64,000 bases of DNA from JABMQB01 sp963677475 (GCA_963677475.2 CAXXQD010000013.1:3829-67828); one strand, 5' to 3'; counted from the stretch's first letter, positions 1-10,156 are shown. Program-made: numbers and translations. Notes: generated by a model not told the origin, from the letters alone.

Positions 1-2
1 TT

Positions 3-1973
3 AAATATTTTGGAAAAGAAGCCTTCGACCGCGGTGAAATATTGGGTAAAAACCTTCATATGAAACTTTTCGGCCGATATCGTCCATACCAGATAATGGG
101 AATTTGCGAAACACCACCAAAGCAACTTCATTTTGGTTTCAGCATTTTATTTTCAAGCAGTAATGATCCGGATAGCAACACCAACCATTGGCTGAACAAT
201 ACGTACTATACGTATGCCCTCCTGAACCCGGCTTCCAATCCAAAACTGGTGGAAGATAAACTTAAGGGGATTGTCGATAAATATGTAAACTCCGGATATG
301 GAAAGGAGTTCGCTTTAAGTGAAAATACGGCTTCTGATTATTGGATGTACACACTGCAACCAATTACCAGCATTCATTTACAATCAAATTACGAACGTGA
401 ATTAAAAGTCAATAGCAGCATTAAAAACATTAAAATTGGGATAGGAATCGCAATTATGATTTTGGTAATTGCTTTGTTGAATTATATGAACCTGTTTACT
501 GTAAGCAACCTGAAACGTTCAAAAGAAATAGCTGTTCGTAAGATTTCTGGGATGAATAAAGGAACAGTGTTTATGGGTTTCATTTCAGAATCAATATTTT
601 TTGTATTGATTGCAATGGTAATTGCCATGGTTATTACCTTGTTTTCGTTCCGCTTATTGGAACCAATTTCTGCGGGAATTCGTGATCTGGCAATCCTCAA
701 AGAACCATTAACCTATATTTTGGTTTTTGTTTTGATCCTGGTTTCAGGAGTTGCAGGTGGGGTTTATCCTGCCCTAAAAATGATTGGCACAAGAAACATC
801 CTCTTGCTAAAATCAGTGTTTGAAGAAAGCAAAAGCGGCAATGGATTTCGTCAGGTTTTGGTCATCTCGCAATTTGTGATTGCTATTATTCTAATTGTAT
901 CGTCCATTACTGTGTCACGACAATTGGATTTTATGATGAGTAAAAACCCGGGTTTCGATAACGAGCATATTCTGGTATGTGAGGCACCTGTTATGGCTTT
1001 GCGGAATAATTTTGAGAATTTCAAGGCGAAGTTGCTGAGCAAACCAGAAATATTAGCAGTTTCAACAGCCAATACGGTTCCGGGAGATGGAGAGTTTAGT
1101 TTTCCCTTATACCTTAAAAAACAGGGTGAAAACACCCATCAGATGGTTATTCCCTACGAAGGGAGTTACGATTATGTATCAACGCTTGGTTTGGATATAA
1201 TTGAGGGCCGGGACTTTGCTAAAAATTACGACGACCAAAACAGTATTATCCTGAACGAAACCGCCGTTAAGACTTTAGGGCTTGTTGATCCGGTTGGGAA
1301 ATATGTGTATAACAGCGAAGTTCGTACCACCAGCGAAGAACTAACGCGTTTAAAAATCGTTGGGGTGGTTAAAGACATTCATTTTGAATCCTTTCATAAA
1401 ACGATAAAGCCTTTTGCCATCCAACTCAGGGCTTTTCATAATTATATGGTTCTACGTACAGCTCCTGGTAACCTGTCAGAAACCATTGATTTTGTGCAAG
1501 ACAGTTGGACCGAAGCGTATCCCGAATCTCCCTTTAGTTATACATTTTTAGATAAAAAATTTGAAGCCCTTTATAACAAAGAAGCTGGAATGAAATCCTT
1601 CTTCCTATTATTCACCGGGTTGGCAATTTTTATTGCTGTGATTGGCTTGTTTGCATTATCGGTATTTATTGCCGGACAACGTACCAAGGAAATTGGTATT
1701 CGAAAAGTGAACGGGGCTAAACTGATCGAAATTTTGATCTTGCTAAATAAAGATTTTGCCATTTGGGTAGCAATAGCATTTGTAATAGCATGCCCGGTTG
1801 CCTACTATTTTCTTCATAGCTGGCTTCAAACATTTGCATTCAAAAGTAATTTGAGCTGGTGGATTTTTGTTTTGGCAGGGCTTATGGCTTTAGTAATTGC
1901 CATGTTCACAATTACTTTTCAGTCGTATAGGGCTGCAACCAAAAACCCGGTTGATGCATTGCGATACGAATAA
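3..1973 (+). CDS. ABC transporter permease, MacB/FtsX type (5'-truncated by window edge)
   Basis: The reading frame is open from the first bases, so the gene begins outside the window; the TTG at 42 is internal. About 656 codons are visible against roughly 790 in the neighbouring paralogues, so the N-terminal membrane segment and part of the first periplasmic domain are missing. Four hydrophobic segments follow the first periplasmic domain, then a second periplasmic (MacB_PCD-like) domain and three C-terminal membrane segments. The last block carries the IGIRKVNGA motif and the NPVDALRYE tail shared by all permeases in this array. Family knowledge: such duplicated FtsX proteins act with a LolD/MacB-type ATPase in the inner membrane, in export or envelope mechanotransmission. 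The substrate cannot be read from the sequence. Confidence 0.9.
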   Translation, partial: KYFGKEAFDRGEILGKNLHMKLFGRYRPYQIMGICETPPKQLHFGFSILFSSSNDPDSNTNHWLNNTYYTYALLNPASNPKLVEDKLKGIVDKYVNSGYGKEFALSENTASDYWMYTLQPITSIHLQSNYERELKVNSSIKNIKIGIGIAIMILVIALLNYMNLFTVSNLKRSKEIAVRKISGMNKGTVFMGFISESIFFVLIAMVIAMVITLFSFRLLEPISAGIRDLAILKEPLTYILVFVLILVSGVAGGVYPALKMIGTRNILLLKSVFEESKSGNGFRQVLVISQFVIAIILIVSSITVSRQLDFMMSKNPGFDNEHILVCEAPVMALRNNFENFKAKLLSKPEILAVSTANTVPGDGEFSFPLYLKKQGENTHQMVIPYEGSYDYVSTLGLDIIEGRDFAKNYDDQNSIILNETAVKTLGLVDPVGKYVYNSEVRTTSEELTRLKIVGVVKDIHFESFHKTIKPFAIQLRAFHNYMVLRTAPGNLSETIDFVQDSWTEAYPESPFSYTFLDKKFEALYNKEAGMKSFFLLFTGLAIFIAVIGLFALSVFIAGQRTKEIGIRKVNGAKLIEILILLNKDFAIWVAIAFVIACPVAYYFLHSWLQTFAFKSNLSWWIFVLAGLMALVIAMFTITFQSYRAATKNPVDALRYE

Positions 1974-2033
1974 TACAATATAGAAAATGGTTCAAACCAC
2001 GTAGTTTGTTTTTCATCCTAAAAAATCAAAAAA

Positions 2034-2567
2034 ATGGACCGAAAGAAATTTTTAAAAAATGCGTGTGGATTGGGATTTTGCGCATGCGTTGGCACAGCAC
2101 TTAGTACAAATAATACAGCTAGTGCATCTGAAACACCTGCGAGCGACTGGAAAGAAGCTTTTGTAAAAAACAGAATGGCAAAACTTATCGACTTAATGGA
2201 TGAAACACTCGATGTTGATACAAAGAATAAAATCATTGAAAATGTGGGAAGGGACTGTGCAAAAGACCTTAAACTAGCAGAAAAGTATAAAGGTAATCCG
2301 GAAGGTTTTTTAGAAGAAATACACAGAAAGTGGGGCGAAAACCATACCTATGATAAAGAGAAAGGCATCATTAAAATTGAAACCCCCGAAAGGGATTGTG
2401 TATGCCCGCTGGTTGACAGTAAAAAAATATCGCCAACAATGTGCCAGTGTTCGGTTGGTTGGCAAGCTCAAACCTATGAAATAATTTTTGGGAAAAAGGT
2501 GGAAGCTTCATGTGTGGAGTCGGTTGTAAGGGGTAGTAAAAGGTGTGCTTTTGAAATAAAGGTTTAA
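2034..2567 (+). CDS. Secreted Cys-rich protein with V4R-like C-terminus (hypothetical)
   Basis: A 177-aa protein starting at ATG 2034. The N-terminus (MDRKKFLKNACGLGFCACVG) looks like a Tat-type or ordinary signal peptide: an RK pair, FLK, then a hydrophobic stretch with Cys. The mature part is polar and helical, then Cys-rich (CVCP, CQCSVGW) and ends in a CVESVVRGSKRCAFEI block. That ending resembles the C-terminal pattern of 4-vinyl-reductase (V4R) or L-2-amino-thiazoline-4-carboxylate-hydrolase-like proteins, which often bind metal or small ligands. It sits between two permease genes, 60 bp after the first, so co-transcription is possible. I do not recognise a specific function. The Cys pattern suggests metal or redox chemistry outside the cytoplasm, but that is inference. 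Confidence 0.7.
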   Translation: MDRKKFLKNACGLGFCACVGTALSTNNTASASETPASDWKEAFVKNRMAKLIDLMDETLDVDTKNKIIENVGRDCAKDLKLAEKYKGNPEGFLEEIHRKWGENHTYDKEKGIIKIETPERDCVCPLVDSKKISPTMCQCSVGWQAQTYEIIFGKKVEASCVESVVRGSKRCAFEIKV

Positions 2568-2716
2568 AATTACCTTATAAAACTGTCAATCTTTTTTACA
2601 GATATTGTTTTTTAAGGAAAATTGGCAACGTTCTTGTTTTAATCGAGCTGGCTGTGGCTATATGCAGTTCTGGGAAAGATCAGTTCCCATTAGATTAAAC
2701 TTATAAGATTAAAACT

Positions 2717-5098
2717 ATGTATAACCTAAAGATTACTATTCGTCGTTTATTAAAAGACAAGGCTTTCGCCGGCATCAACATTTTTGGCCTTGTCATCGGT
2801 ATTACTTCATTTTTGGTTTTGTTCCTGTACGTATCGAATGAAAAGAGTTTTGATAAACATATAAGCGGGCACGAACAAATCTATCGTGTAACTTCCATTC
2901 CAGGTGGTCGTGAAAATGCCCCATGGGCAAGAAGCCTAGGGATTATCAAACCTGCCTCAGCCAATATTCCTGAAATTGAAATGGCAACCCAGTTTACACA
3001 TTGTGCAGTAGGCAATATCAAAATTGGCGATAATTCGATCCAACAGCCCAACATTATGTCTGTTGATCTCAATTTTACCAAAATGTTTGATGTTGAGACA
3101 ATAGTGGGTGATATTTATGAAATTGAAAAACCTAATACCGTATTTATTTCGGAAGATTTTGCAAAAAAGTATTTTAAAGACGTTAGCCCTATCGGACAAA
3201 ATATAAAAATTGATGCCTTACAATATTTAAGGGATTTGGGCGAATATGAAATTCGGGGAATTGTGAAAAACACACATCCGAAAACACACTTTAAATATGA
3301 GTTGTTGATTTCTCAAAAGGGAGGATTACAGGAACGTATCGAACAACAACCAACTCATAAAACACAATGGTTGTATAGTTATTTTAAACTTAAAAAAGGG
3401 GCGACGCCAAATTTGGTTGCTCAAAAAGTACAGGCATTTTACGATGCAAGCAGTTTGAAAGAAACACGTGGTCCAAAAGAATATTCTTTTTCTTTATTTC
3501 CGATGGATGATATTCACCTAAAATCAGATTATCGTTTTGAGTTAAGGGAGAGTTCAAGCAAAATAAATATTGGATTGTTTATTGCCATTTCCTTTATCAT
3601 TTTGCTGGTGTCGTTAATGAATTTTACCAATTTAACCATTGCCAAACTGATTAAACGTTCAAAAGAACTTGGTCTAAAAAAGTCGATTGGGGCAAACCAG
3701 GCGCAACTAATCAGGCAGGTTTTAACAGAAGTACTTTTCTTTTGTTTCCTTTCCATCGGAATTTCACTGATTGCCATTGAGGTTACAAAGCCTTTAATTA
3801 ACCGTTTTTTTGAAATTGAATTTGCAATTTATTATGCCGAGCCGGTTTTTGTTTTGAGTATTTTGTCGGTTCTTGTAGTTTGTCTTGGATTAACAGCTTT
3901 GTTCATTTCAGTGTTTTTGTTCGGACAAAACTCAACCATAAATATTCTTTCCGGCAAAGCGAATTATTCTGGAAATTATGTGCTGAAATCCTTGCTGGTT
4001 GGTCAGGTTGCCATTGTTGTTATATTAATGTCCGGAACATTTTTGGTGAATAAACAGATCAACTTTGTGCTCAACAAGCCACTGGGATTCGATCAGGAAA
4101 ATGTAGTGGTGCTTGAATTAAAAGACCGTTCGAAAGATCCGGCGGTATTTGTAAATGAATTGAAAAAGCAAAGTTTTATTTCTTCCGTTGGGATGACTGC
4201 CCAACATTTTGGGTATCCCGCACAGGAAATACCTTTGAGTGGTTTGGGTATCGATGGGTCGGCAGAATTTGTTTTTGCCAATTACGACTACCTGAAAACC
4301 ATGAATATTAAGTTGATTGAAAACTGGATTAATCCCGAAGAGGATCAGGTTAACGGAATGGTAGTCAACAATCACCTGTATAAAAGGCTTATGGAAAGGC
4401 ATGGAAGTATGGAAGCGCTAAATGCATACCAACAAACCCAGCCTTTGGAACAGGGACAGAGCCGTATAAATTTTATTGGAGTTACTGACGATTTTAATTA
4501 CAGTTCAGCGCATGAAGCAATTGGCGACTTTGCATTTTTATTGAGCGAATTTAGGCACGTTTCTCGTTTTATTCATGTTCGTTTAGGGAGTGGTAGTTTG
4601 CATAATGCCATGGGGTCCATTCGCGAAACCTGGGAAAATCATTATCCGGGTCAGGAATTGTCATACTTCTTTTTGGATGAAAAAATTGCACAGCAATACA
4701 AAGCGGAAACCATTTTGAGCCGAATCCTTTTTAGTTTTTCTATTCTTGGCATTTTAATAAGTATGATTGGTATTAGCGCATTGGCACTGTTTATATCTCA
4801 ACAACGCACAAAAGAAATTGGCATCCGTAAAGTAAATGGTGCACGTATCTCAGAAGTTCTGGTGCTTTTAAACAAAGATTTTGTAAAGTGGGTAGCTATG
4901 GCATTTATAATTGCCACACCTTTGGCATGGTATGCGATGCATAAGTGGCTCGAAAACTTTGCATATAAAACAAATTTAAGTTGGTGGATTTTTGCCCTTG
5001 CCGGGATATTTGTTTTGGGAATTGCTCTATTTACGGTTAGTTGGCAAAGCTGGAAAGCTGCCAATAGAAATCCTGTGGAAGCTTTGAGATATGAATGA
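2717..5098 (+). CDS. ABC transporter permease, MacB/FtsX type, 793 aa
   Basis: Complete paralogue with the usual layout. There is one membrane segment at about residues 19-39, a periplasmic MacB_PCD-like domain to about 280, a FtsX membrane block at about 283-445, a second periplasmic domain to about 665 and a final FtsX block at about 670-785. IGIRKVNGA lies near residue 701 and the protein ends NPVEALRYE. ATG 2717 gives the MYNLKITIRRLLKD start that is also seen in the next gene. That next gene begins 22 bp after this stop and is clearly its tandem duplicate. The last ~450 bp are nearly identical to the next gene's, while the periplasmic domains differ much more. No ATPase lies beside it; the one at 17276 is the likely partner, by inference. 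Confidence 0.93.
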   Translation: MYNLKITIRRLLKDKAFAGINIFGLVIGITSFLVLFLYVSNEKSFDKHISGHEQIYRVTSIPGGRENAPWARSLGIIKPASANIPEIEMATQFTHCAVGNIKIGDNSIQQPNIMSVDLNFTKMFDVETIVGDIYEIEKPNTVFISEDFAKKYFKDVSPIGQNIKIDALQYLRDLGEYEIRGIVKNTHPKTHFKYELLISQKGGLQERIEQQPTHKTQWLYSYFKLKKGATPNLVAQKVQAFYDASSLKETRGPKEYSFSLFPMDDIHLKSDYRFELRESSSKINIGLFIAISFIILLVSLMNFTNLTIAKLIKRSKELGLKKSIGANQAQLIRQVLTEVLFFCFLSIGISLIAIEVTKPLINRFFEIEFAIYYAEPVFVLSILSVLVVCLGLTALFISVFLFGQNSTINILSGKANYSGNYVLKSLLVGQVAIVVILMSGTFLVNKQINFVLNKPLGFDQENVVVLELKDRSKDPAVFVNELKKQSFISSVGMTAQHFGYPAQEIPLSGLGIDGSAEFVFANYDYLKTMNIKLIENWINPEEDQVNGMVVNNHLYKRLMERHGSMEALNAYQQTQPLEQGQSRINFIGVTDDFNYSSAHEAIGDFAFLLSEFRHVSRFIHVRLGSGSLHNAMGSIRETWENHYPGQELSYFFLDEKIAQQYKAETILSRILFSFSILGILISMIGISALALFISQQRTKEIGIRKVNGARISEVLVLLNKDFVKWVAMAFIIATPLAWYAMHKWLENFAYKTNLSWWIFALAGIFVLGIALFTVSWQSWKAANRNPVEALRYE

Positions 5099-5120
5099 CA
5101 ATGTAAAATCTCATTAAGCT

Positions 5121-7514
5121 ATGTACAACATAAAAATAACAATACGCCGACTTTTAAAAGACAAATTTTTTCTGCTTATAAATGTCTTTGGTTTAGTAAT
5201 TGGTATTTCGTCGTTTCTTATTTTGTTTATCCATGTTTCAAATGAGAAAAGTTTTGACAAGCATATTGCGGGACATGAAAATATTTACAGGGTAATTTCA
5301 AATTCTGATTTACGCAAAGATTCACCATGGGCACGTAGTTTAGGAATTGTTCATTCCGCATCTTCTGAAATTCCTGAGGTTGAATTGGCGACCCAGTTTA
5401 TACATTGCCCTGTGGGAATCCTGAAAATAGATGGCAACTCATTTCAACAGAAAGATATTTTTTGGGTTGATAAGGCTTTTATTAAAATGTTTGAAGTAAA
5501 AACCAAAGTAGGCAACCTACTGGATTTAGAGGAGCCAAATACCGTTTTTATTTCCGAAGATTTTGCTCGAAAACACTATGGAAACCTAAATCCGGTTGGA
5601 CAAATCATCAAATTTGAAGCTGGGCAGTATAAACAAGATATTGGCGATTATGTTATTCGAGGAATTGTAAAAAATACTCATCCCAAAACACATTTTAAAT
5701 ACGACTTACTAGCATCGCAAAAAGGCAACCAACAAAAAGCTTTTGAAAAAACATTACCCAACTTAAAAGTTCTTTGGGCTTACAATTATTTTAATCTTAA
5801 GGAGGGGGCATCTCCCATATTAGTGGCCCAGAAATTAAAAGATTTTTGGGATAAAAGTTCTTTAAAACAAGAAGGAGGACCTAAAGAATGGAATTTTTCC
5901 TTATTCCCAATAGACGACATCCACTTGAAATCGGATTTCCGTTTCGAATTGCGCGAAAGTTCCAGCAAAATAAACATATCACTATTTGTCACAATATCCT
6001 TAGTAGTTTTACTGGTTTCCTTGTTAAACTTTATTAACCTCACCATTGCCAAGCTTATTAAACGTTCAAAAGAATTGGCTATGAAAAAATGCATTGGGGC
6101 TAACCAGTGGCAAATTATCAGGCAGGTATTAACCGAGGTATTGATTGTTTGTGTACTGGCAATAGGTATTTCCCTGTTATTTATTCAGGGTGCAAAACCC
6201 TTTGTGAACCAATTGTTTGATATCGAGTTTGAAATATTTTACAACGAACCAACTATTTACTGGAGTATCCTGGCGGTTATTGGTGTAAGCCTCATGATAA
6301 CAGCCCTTTTTGTTACAGTGTTTTTTCTGCGCAGAAATTCGACTATTAATATCCTTGAACAACGGAATAATTTCTCGGGAAACTATTTGCTAAAAAGCCT
6401 CTTGGTGGGACAGGTTGCTATTGTAATTGTATTAATATCAGGAACATTTTTGGTAAACAAACAAATTGACTTTGTATTAAATAAACCATTAGGTTTTGAT
6501 AAGGAAAATATCGTTGTTCTACATATGAAAGACCTAAAAAAAGATGCAGGTGTTTTTACGAAAGAGCTTGGGCAGCAAAGTCAGGTGGCCGGAGTTGGAA
6601 TGGCATATCAATACTTCGGATATCCGACACAAACTTTGCCACTTGAAGGTTTAGGAGTTGAAGGTACCGCTGAGTTAGTTCTTGCCAACTATGATTACCT
6701 TAAAACCATGAATATTAAATTGATTGAAAACTGGATAAATCCCACTGCCGATACTGTTAGGGGAATGGTGATAAACAACCATCTGTACAAACGTTTAATG
6801 GAGAAACACGGAAGTATAGAAGTGCTTAACGCTTACCAGCAATCGCAAGTTGCGCAACGTGGTCAGAAAAATTATCGGGCTATAAAATTTATTGGAGTAG
6901 CTGAAGATTTTAATTACAACTCGGTACACGAAAACATAGGTGATTTTGCTTTTAGGTTAGATGAAGCAAGAAATCGTGCACGTTTTGCTCATATACGCTT
7001 AAATAAAGGAAGTTTGCATGCCGGTATGGATGCCATAAAAAGGGTATGGAACAAGCATTACCCCAACCAAGAAATGGATTACTTTTTTATGGATGAAAAA
7101 ATTGCCCAGCAATACAAAGCGGAAACCATATTGAGCCGAATCCTTTTTACTTTTTCTATTCTTGGAATATTAATAAGTATGATTGGTATTAGCGCATTGG
7201 CACTGTTTATTTCACAACAACGCTCCAAAGAAATTGGCATCCGTAAAGTAAATGGCGCACGTATCTCTGAAGTTCTGGTGCTTTTAAACAAAGATTTTGT
7301 AAAGTGGGTAGCCATAGCATTTATAATTGCCACACCGTTTGCATGGTATGCAATGCACAAGTGGCTCGAAAATTTTGCGTATAAAACAAATTTAAGTTGG
7401 TGGATTTTTGCCCTTGCCGGGATATTTGCATTGGGGATTGCATTACTTACGGTTAGTTGGCAAAGCTGGAAAGCTGCCAACAGAAATCCTGTGGAAGCTT
7501 TGAGATATGAATAA
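5121..7514 (+). CDS. ABC transporter permease, MacB/FtsX type, 797 aa
   Basis: Tandem duplicate of the preceding permease (start MYNIKITIRRLLKD) with the same eight-segment, two-periplasmic-domain layout. IGIRKVNGA lies near residue 704 and the tail is NPVEALRYE. The first periplasmic domain keeps framework motifs (NTHPKTHFKY, VFISEDFA) but has diverged elsewhere. The C-terminal 140 residues are almost the same as in the previous gene down to the nucleotide level. Its TAA stop overlaps the first bases (AAGCC) of the palindromic element at 7513-7640. Probably co-transcribed with the gene 22 bp upstream. Membrane component of an exporter or envelope-remodelling ABC system; substrate unknown. 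Confidence 0.93.
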   Translation: MYNIKITIRRLLKDKFFLLINVFGLVIGISSFLILFIHVSNEKSFDKHIAGHENIYRVISNSDLRKDSPWARSLGIVHSASSEIPEVELATQFIHCPVGILKIDGNSFQQKDIFWVDKAFIKMFEVKTKVGNLLDLEEPNTVFISEDFARKHYGNLNPVGQIIKFEAGQYKQDIGDYVIRGIVKNTHPKTHFKYDLLASQKGNQQKAFEKTLPNLKVLWAYNYFNLKEGASPILVAQKLKDFWDKSSLKQEGGPKEWNFSLFPIDDIHLKSDFRFELRESSSKINISLFVTISLVVLLVSLLNFINLTIAKLIKRSKELAMKKCIGANQWQIIRQVLTEVLIVCVLAIGISLLFIQGAKPFVNQLFDIEFEIFYNEPTIYWSILAVIGVSLMITALFVTVFFLRRNSTINILEQRNNFSGNYLLKSLLVGQVAIVIVLISGTFLVNKQIDFVLNKPLGFDKENIVVLHMKDLKKDAGVFTKELGQQSQVAGVGMAYQYFGYPTQTLPLEGLGVEGTAELVLANYDYLKTMNIKLIENWINPTADTVRGMVINNHLYKRLMEKHGSIEVLNAYQQSQVAQRGQKNYRAIKFIGVAEDFNYNSVHENIGDFAFRLDEARNRARFAHIRLNKGSLHAGMDAIKRVWNKHYPNQEMDYFFMDEKIAQQYKAETILSRILFTFSILGILISMIGISALALFISQQRSKEIGIRKVNGARISEVLVLLNKDFVKWVAIAFIIATPFAWYAMHKWLENFAYKTNLSWWIFALAGIFALGIALLTVSWQSWKAANRNPVEALRYE

Positions 7515-7640
7515 GCCTCCCCAAACCCCTCCAAAGGAGGGGAACTTGGAGCTGCAAAATTGAAAAAAAATATACAGGTATAAAAATTACAAATAATCAC
7601 AATCCTAACTCCTCCCCTTTGGGGAGGTTGAGAGGGGCTT
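7513..7640. repeat. Palindromic intergenic element, copy A
   Basis: About 128 bp starting AAGCCTCCCC and ending GAGGGGCTT. G/C-rich arms of roughly 30 bp (CCTCC..GGAGG on the left, CTCCCCTTTGGGGAG on the right) are imperfect inverted repeats of each other. They enclose an AT-rich core (AAAATTGAAAAAAAATATAC..., CAAATAATCACA). The left end overlaps the TAA stop of the upstream permease and the right end is 11 bp before the next start. Copies B and C have nearly the same core. It looks like a MITE-like or REP-like element; no protein is encoded. Confidence 0.8.
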
Positions 7641-7651
7641 TAAATAATAAA

Positions 7652-9922
7652 ATGAAATCAATAATTCGTAGTTTTCTCAAAAGGAAATTTAGTTCAACCA
7701 TTATCATCATTAGCCTTTTTGTGGCTTTTGTTTCGACATTTTTAATTGCCGGGTTTGTAATTAATGAATACTCAGTGGATAGTTTTCATTCAAAAAAGGA
7801 AAACATATATCGGTTGTTGTCGGACGATCCGTGGGATGAAGGAAATACCTTTCCCCACATAACAAAAGCAGCTCCGGAATATATTAAAAACATTTTTCCG
7901 GAAGTGGTGGATTATGTGCAATGGAACAAAAACGGATACGAGAAACTGGAGGCAAACAACACCACTTTTTATACAGATTTTAAAATTTACGAAACGGGTA
8001 CTTCCTTTTTCGATATTTTCTCGTTCAAGCTAAAAGAAGGGGGACAATCTTCTGTTTTTCTTGACAGGAACAATATTGTGTTATCGGAAGAAACGGCCTT
8101 ACGGATATTTGGGACCTCCAATGTTCTTGGTGAGCCAATTACCGTAAAGCATCGGAATGAAACAAAAAACTATTTGGTTTCCGGTGTTGTGGAAACACCT
8201 AAAAACAGGTCACATTTAGATTTCGATATGCTTACCTCTATTGAAGGGAAAGAATTCAGGGGCTGTAATGCCTATTTACTATTGAGGGGAAATATTTCGG
8301 CTGCCGATTTCGAACAAAAACTTCAAGACCACAAGGCTGAAATTCCATTCTTCAGGAACGATACCAATGTAAACTATTACCTTGAAAATTTGATGTCAAT
8401 TTATATGTCCAAAGAATTAAAAACTAAAATAACCGTCTTTATCATCATTGCTCTTTTAATTCTTTTTGTGGCATTTTTTAATTATTTCAACCTTATATCG
8501 ACACAGATTTTTGAACGTGAAAACGAAGTTAGGATTAAGCGAATAATTGGCGGTGCATATTCTAATATTGTTCGTTCATTGGCAACTGAATTCTCCATTT
8601 TTGTGCTTGGATCAACGCTTCTTGGTTTTCTCGGGATAAAACTGTTTTTACCTGTATTTAATGCGATTAATCAATCTGCGTTGGTATTTGCAGATTTTTC
8701 ACAAGCAAAAGTACTTGGCGCCATACTCCTGGTTGTATCATTCGTATTGTTATTGAGCTATTTTGCTGTTTATGTATATGTTAAAAAGCAAAGCAAGATT
8801 GGTACCTCAAAACCTAAAAAAGCAACATCGTTCCCGTTGGTAAGCACTTTTCAATTTGCCGTTTCAACAGTATTAATTATTTGTACGCTGTTTATTGTTA
8901 AGCAAATAAAATATGTGTATAGCAAAGATATTGGATTGAACCGTGATATTGTTGAAATGAGGTTGCCACCGCTAAATAACGACAAATCGCTGGTTATGAA
9001 AGAATTACTGTTGGAAAATCCGGCAATCGATAAGGTTTCGATATGCAGCGCATCGCCAGTAAGGGAAGGCGCAATGGTATTATATACCTACGAAGAAAAT
9101 GGAGAAAAGAAAGAGTATTCACCATTATATTTCTCTGGCGACCATGAGTATATCAGTACCCTTGGAATAAGCCTTTTGGATGGGCAGGATTTTTATCCAT
9201 CGGCAACACAAAACAGTAAGAAGTGTTTGGTTAACCAGGCAATGATCCAATTTCTTAATCTGAAAGACCCGATTGGAAAAACTTTGCCAGGTTCAAAAAA
9301 TGAGATTGTTGGCATTGTTTCCGATTTTCATTGGAATTCATTGGAGAATAAAATACCTCCTTCAATGATTGCATATTCGAATTCCGGTTCAAATGTTCTT
9401 GTAAAAATTAATCCTGAATTATATCAAGCGGGTTTGAAACATGTACAGGACAGCTGGAACAAAACAATCCCGGATTTCCAGTTTGAATATTGGACAATTG
9501 GCGATTGGTTTAATAAAAAACATGCGAAATACGAACTAATGGTCCGATTCATAACATTCTTTTGTTTTATTGCTATTTTCCTTTCCATAATTGGATTAAT
9601 AGCCAGGTCAATTATTACCATTAATTACAAGAGAAAAGAAATAGGAATTCGAAAAGTGAATGGTGCGCGAATTTTGGAAGTGTTGTTTATGTTGAATAAA
9701 AAATTTATGGTTTGGGTCGCAATTGCCTATTTCACGGCAGTTCCGATAGCTTGGTTTGCAATGAACAAATGGCTCGAAAATTTTGCATATAAGACCAACC
9801 TAAGCTGGTGGATATTCGCTTTGTCCGGTTTATTGGCTCTTGGTATTGCACTATTGACGGTGAGTTGGCAGAGCTGGAAAGCTGCCAGCAGAAATCCTGT
9901 TGAAAGTTTAAGGTATGAATAA
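7652..9922 (+). CDS. ABC transporter permease, MacB/FtsX type, 756 aa
   Basis: The start is taken at ATG 7652 (MKSIIRSFLKRKFSS). The frame is open further upstream only through the palindromic element, so an earlier TTG is unlikely. It shares the architecture of its neighbours: N-terminal membrane segment, first periplasmic domain, four membrane segments, second periplasmic domain, three C-terminal segments. It carries IGIRKVNGA and ends NPVESLRYE. The N-terminal half is clearly more divergent than between the two preceding genes, but the last ~70 residues return to the common sequence (MNKWLENFAYKTNLSWW). This fits an older duplication whose 3' end has been homogenised. Palindromic elements flank it on both sides. 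Confidence 0.92.
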   Translation: MKSIIRSFLKRKFSSTIIIISLFVAFVSTFLIAGFVINEYSVDSFHSKKENIYRLLSDDPWDEGNTFPHITKAAPEYIKNIFPEVVDYVQWNKNGYEKLEANNTTFYTDFKIYETGTSFFDIFSFKLKEGGQSSVFLDRNNIVLSEETALRIFGTSNVLGEPITVKHRNETKNYLVSGVVETPKNRSHLDFDMLTSIEGKEFRGCNAYLLLRGNISAADFEQKLQDHKAEIPFFRNDTNVNYYLENLMSIYMSKELKTKITVFIIIALLILFVAFFNYFNLISTQIFERENEVRIKRIIGGAYSNIVRSLATEFSIFVLGSTLLGFLGIKLFLPVFNAINQSALVFADFSQAKVLGAILLVVSFVLLLSYFAVYVYVKKQSKIGTSKPKKATSFPLVSTFQFAVSTVLIICTLFIVKQIKYVYSKDIGLNRDIVEMRLPPLNNDKSLVMKELLLENPAIDKVSICSASPVREGAMVLYTYEENGEKKEYSPLYFSGDHEYISTLGISLLDGQDFYPSATQNSKKCLVNQAMIQFLNLKDPIGKTLPGSKNEIVGIVSDFHWNSLENKIPPSMIAYSNSGSNVLVKINPELYQAGLKHVQDSWNKTIPDFQFEYWTIGDWFNKKHAKYELMVRFITFFCFIAIFLSIIGLIARSIITINYKRKEIGIRKVNGARILEVLFMLNKKFMVWVAIAYFTAVPIAWFAMNKWLENFAYKTNLSWWIFALSGLLALGIALLTVSWQSWKAASRNPVESLRYE

Positions 9923-10048
9923 GCCTCCCCTAACCCCTCCAAAGGAGGGGAACTTGGAGCTGCAAAATTGAAAAAAAATATACAGGTATAAAAATTACAA
10001 ATAATCACAGTCCTAACCCCTCCCCATTGGGGAGGTCGGGAGGGGCTT
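9921..10048. repeat. Palindromic intergenic element, copy B
   Basis: Nearly identical to copy A in arms and core (same GGGAACTTGGAGCTGC and TACAGGTATAAAAATTAC tracts) and again begins in the TAA stop of the upstream permease. It ends GGAGGGGCTT. Small differences (CCTCCCCATTGG against CCTCCCCTTTGG in the right arm) show that it is a separate copy rather than an assembly duplicate. Confidence 0.8.
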
Positions 10049-10156
10049 CTTAATAAAATAATAGCGGTTGATCCCTGTAACAATTTCTTTTTTTTGGCGT
10101 CTTAAAAGTAACTATTTTGAACCTTAGCTTACTTTGACTTTCAAAAAATACAACAC

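Noticed and set aside
1993..2008. CAAACCACGTAGTTTG as an operator before the Cys-rich protein
   Set aside because: It is an imperfect palindrome, a single copy, and no regulator is nearby; it could occur by chance.
7079..7600. 173-codon minus-strand frame across a permease 3' end and element A
   Set aside because: Similar antisense frames recur opposite the same conserved C-terminal block in other permeases (4798, 9727, 11989, 19944), so it is a by-product of the codons of that block. The product has no domain.
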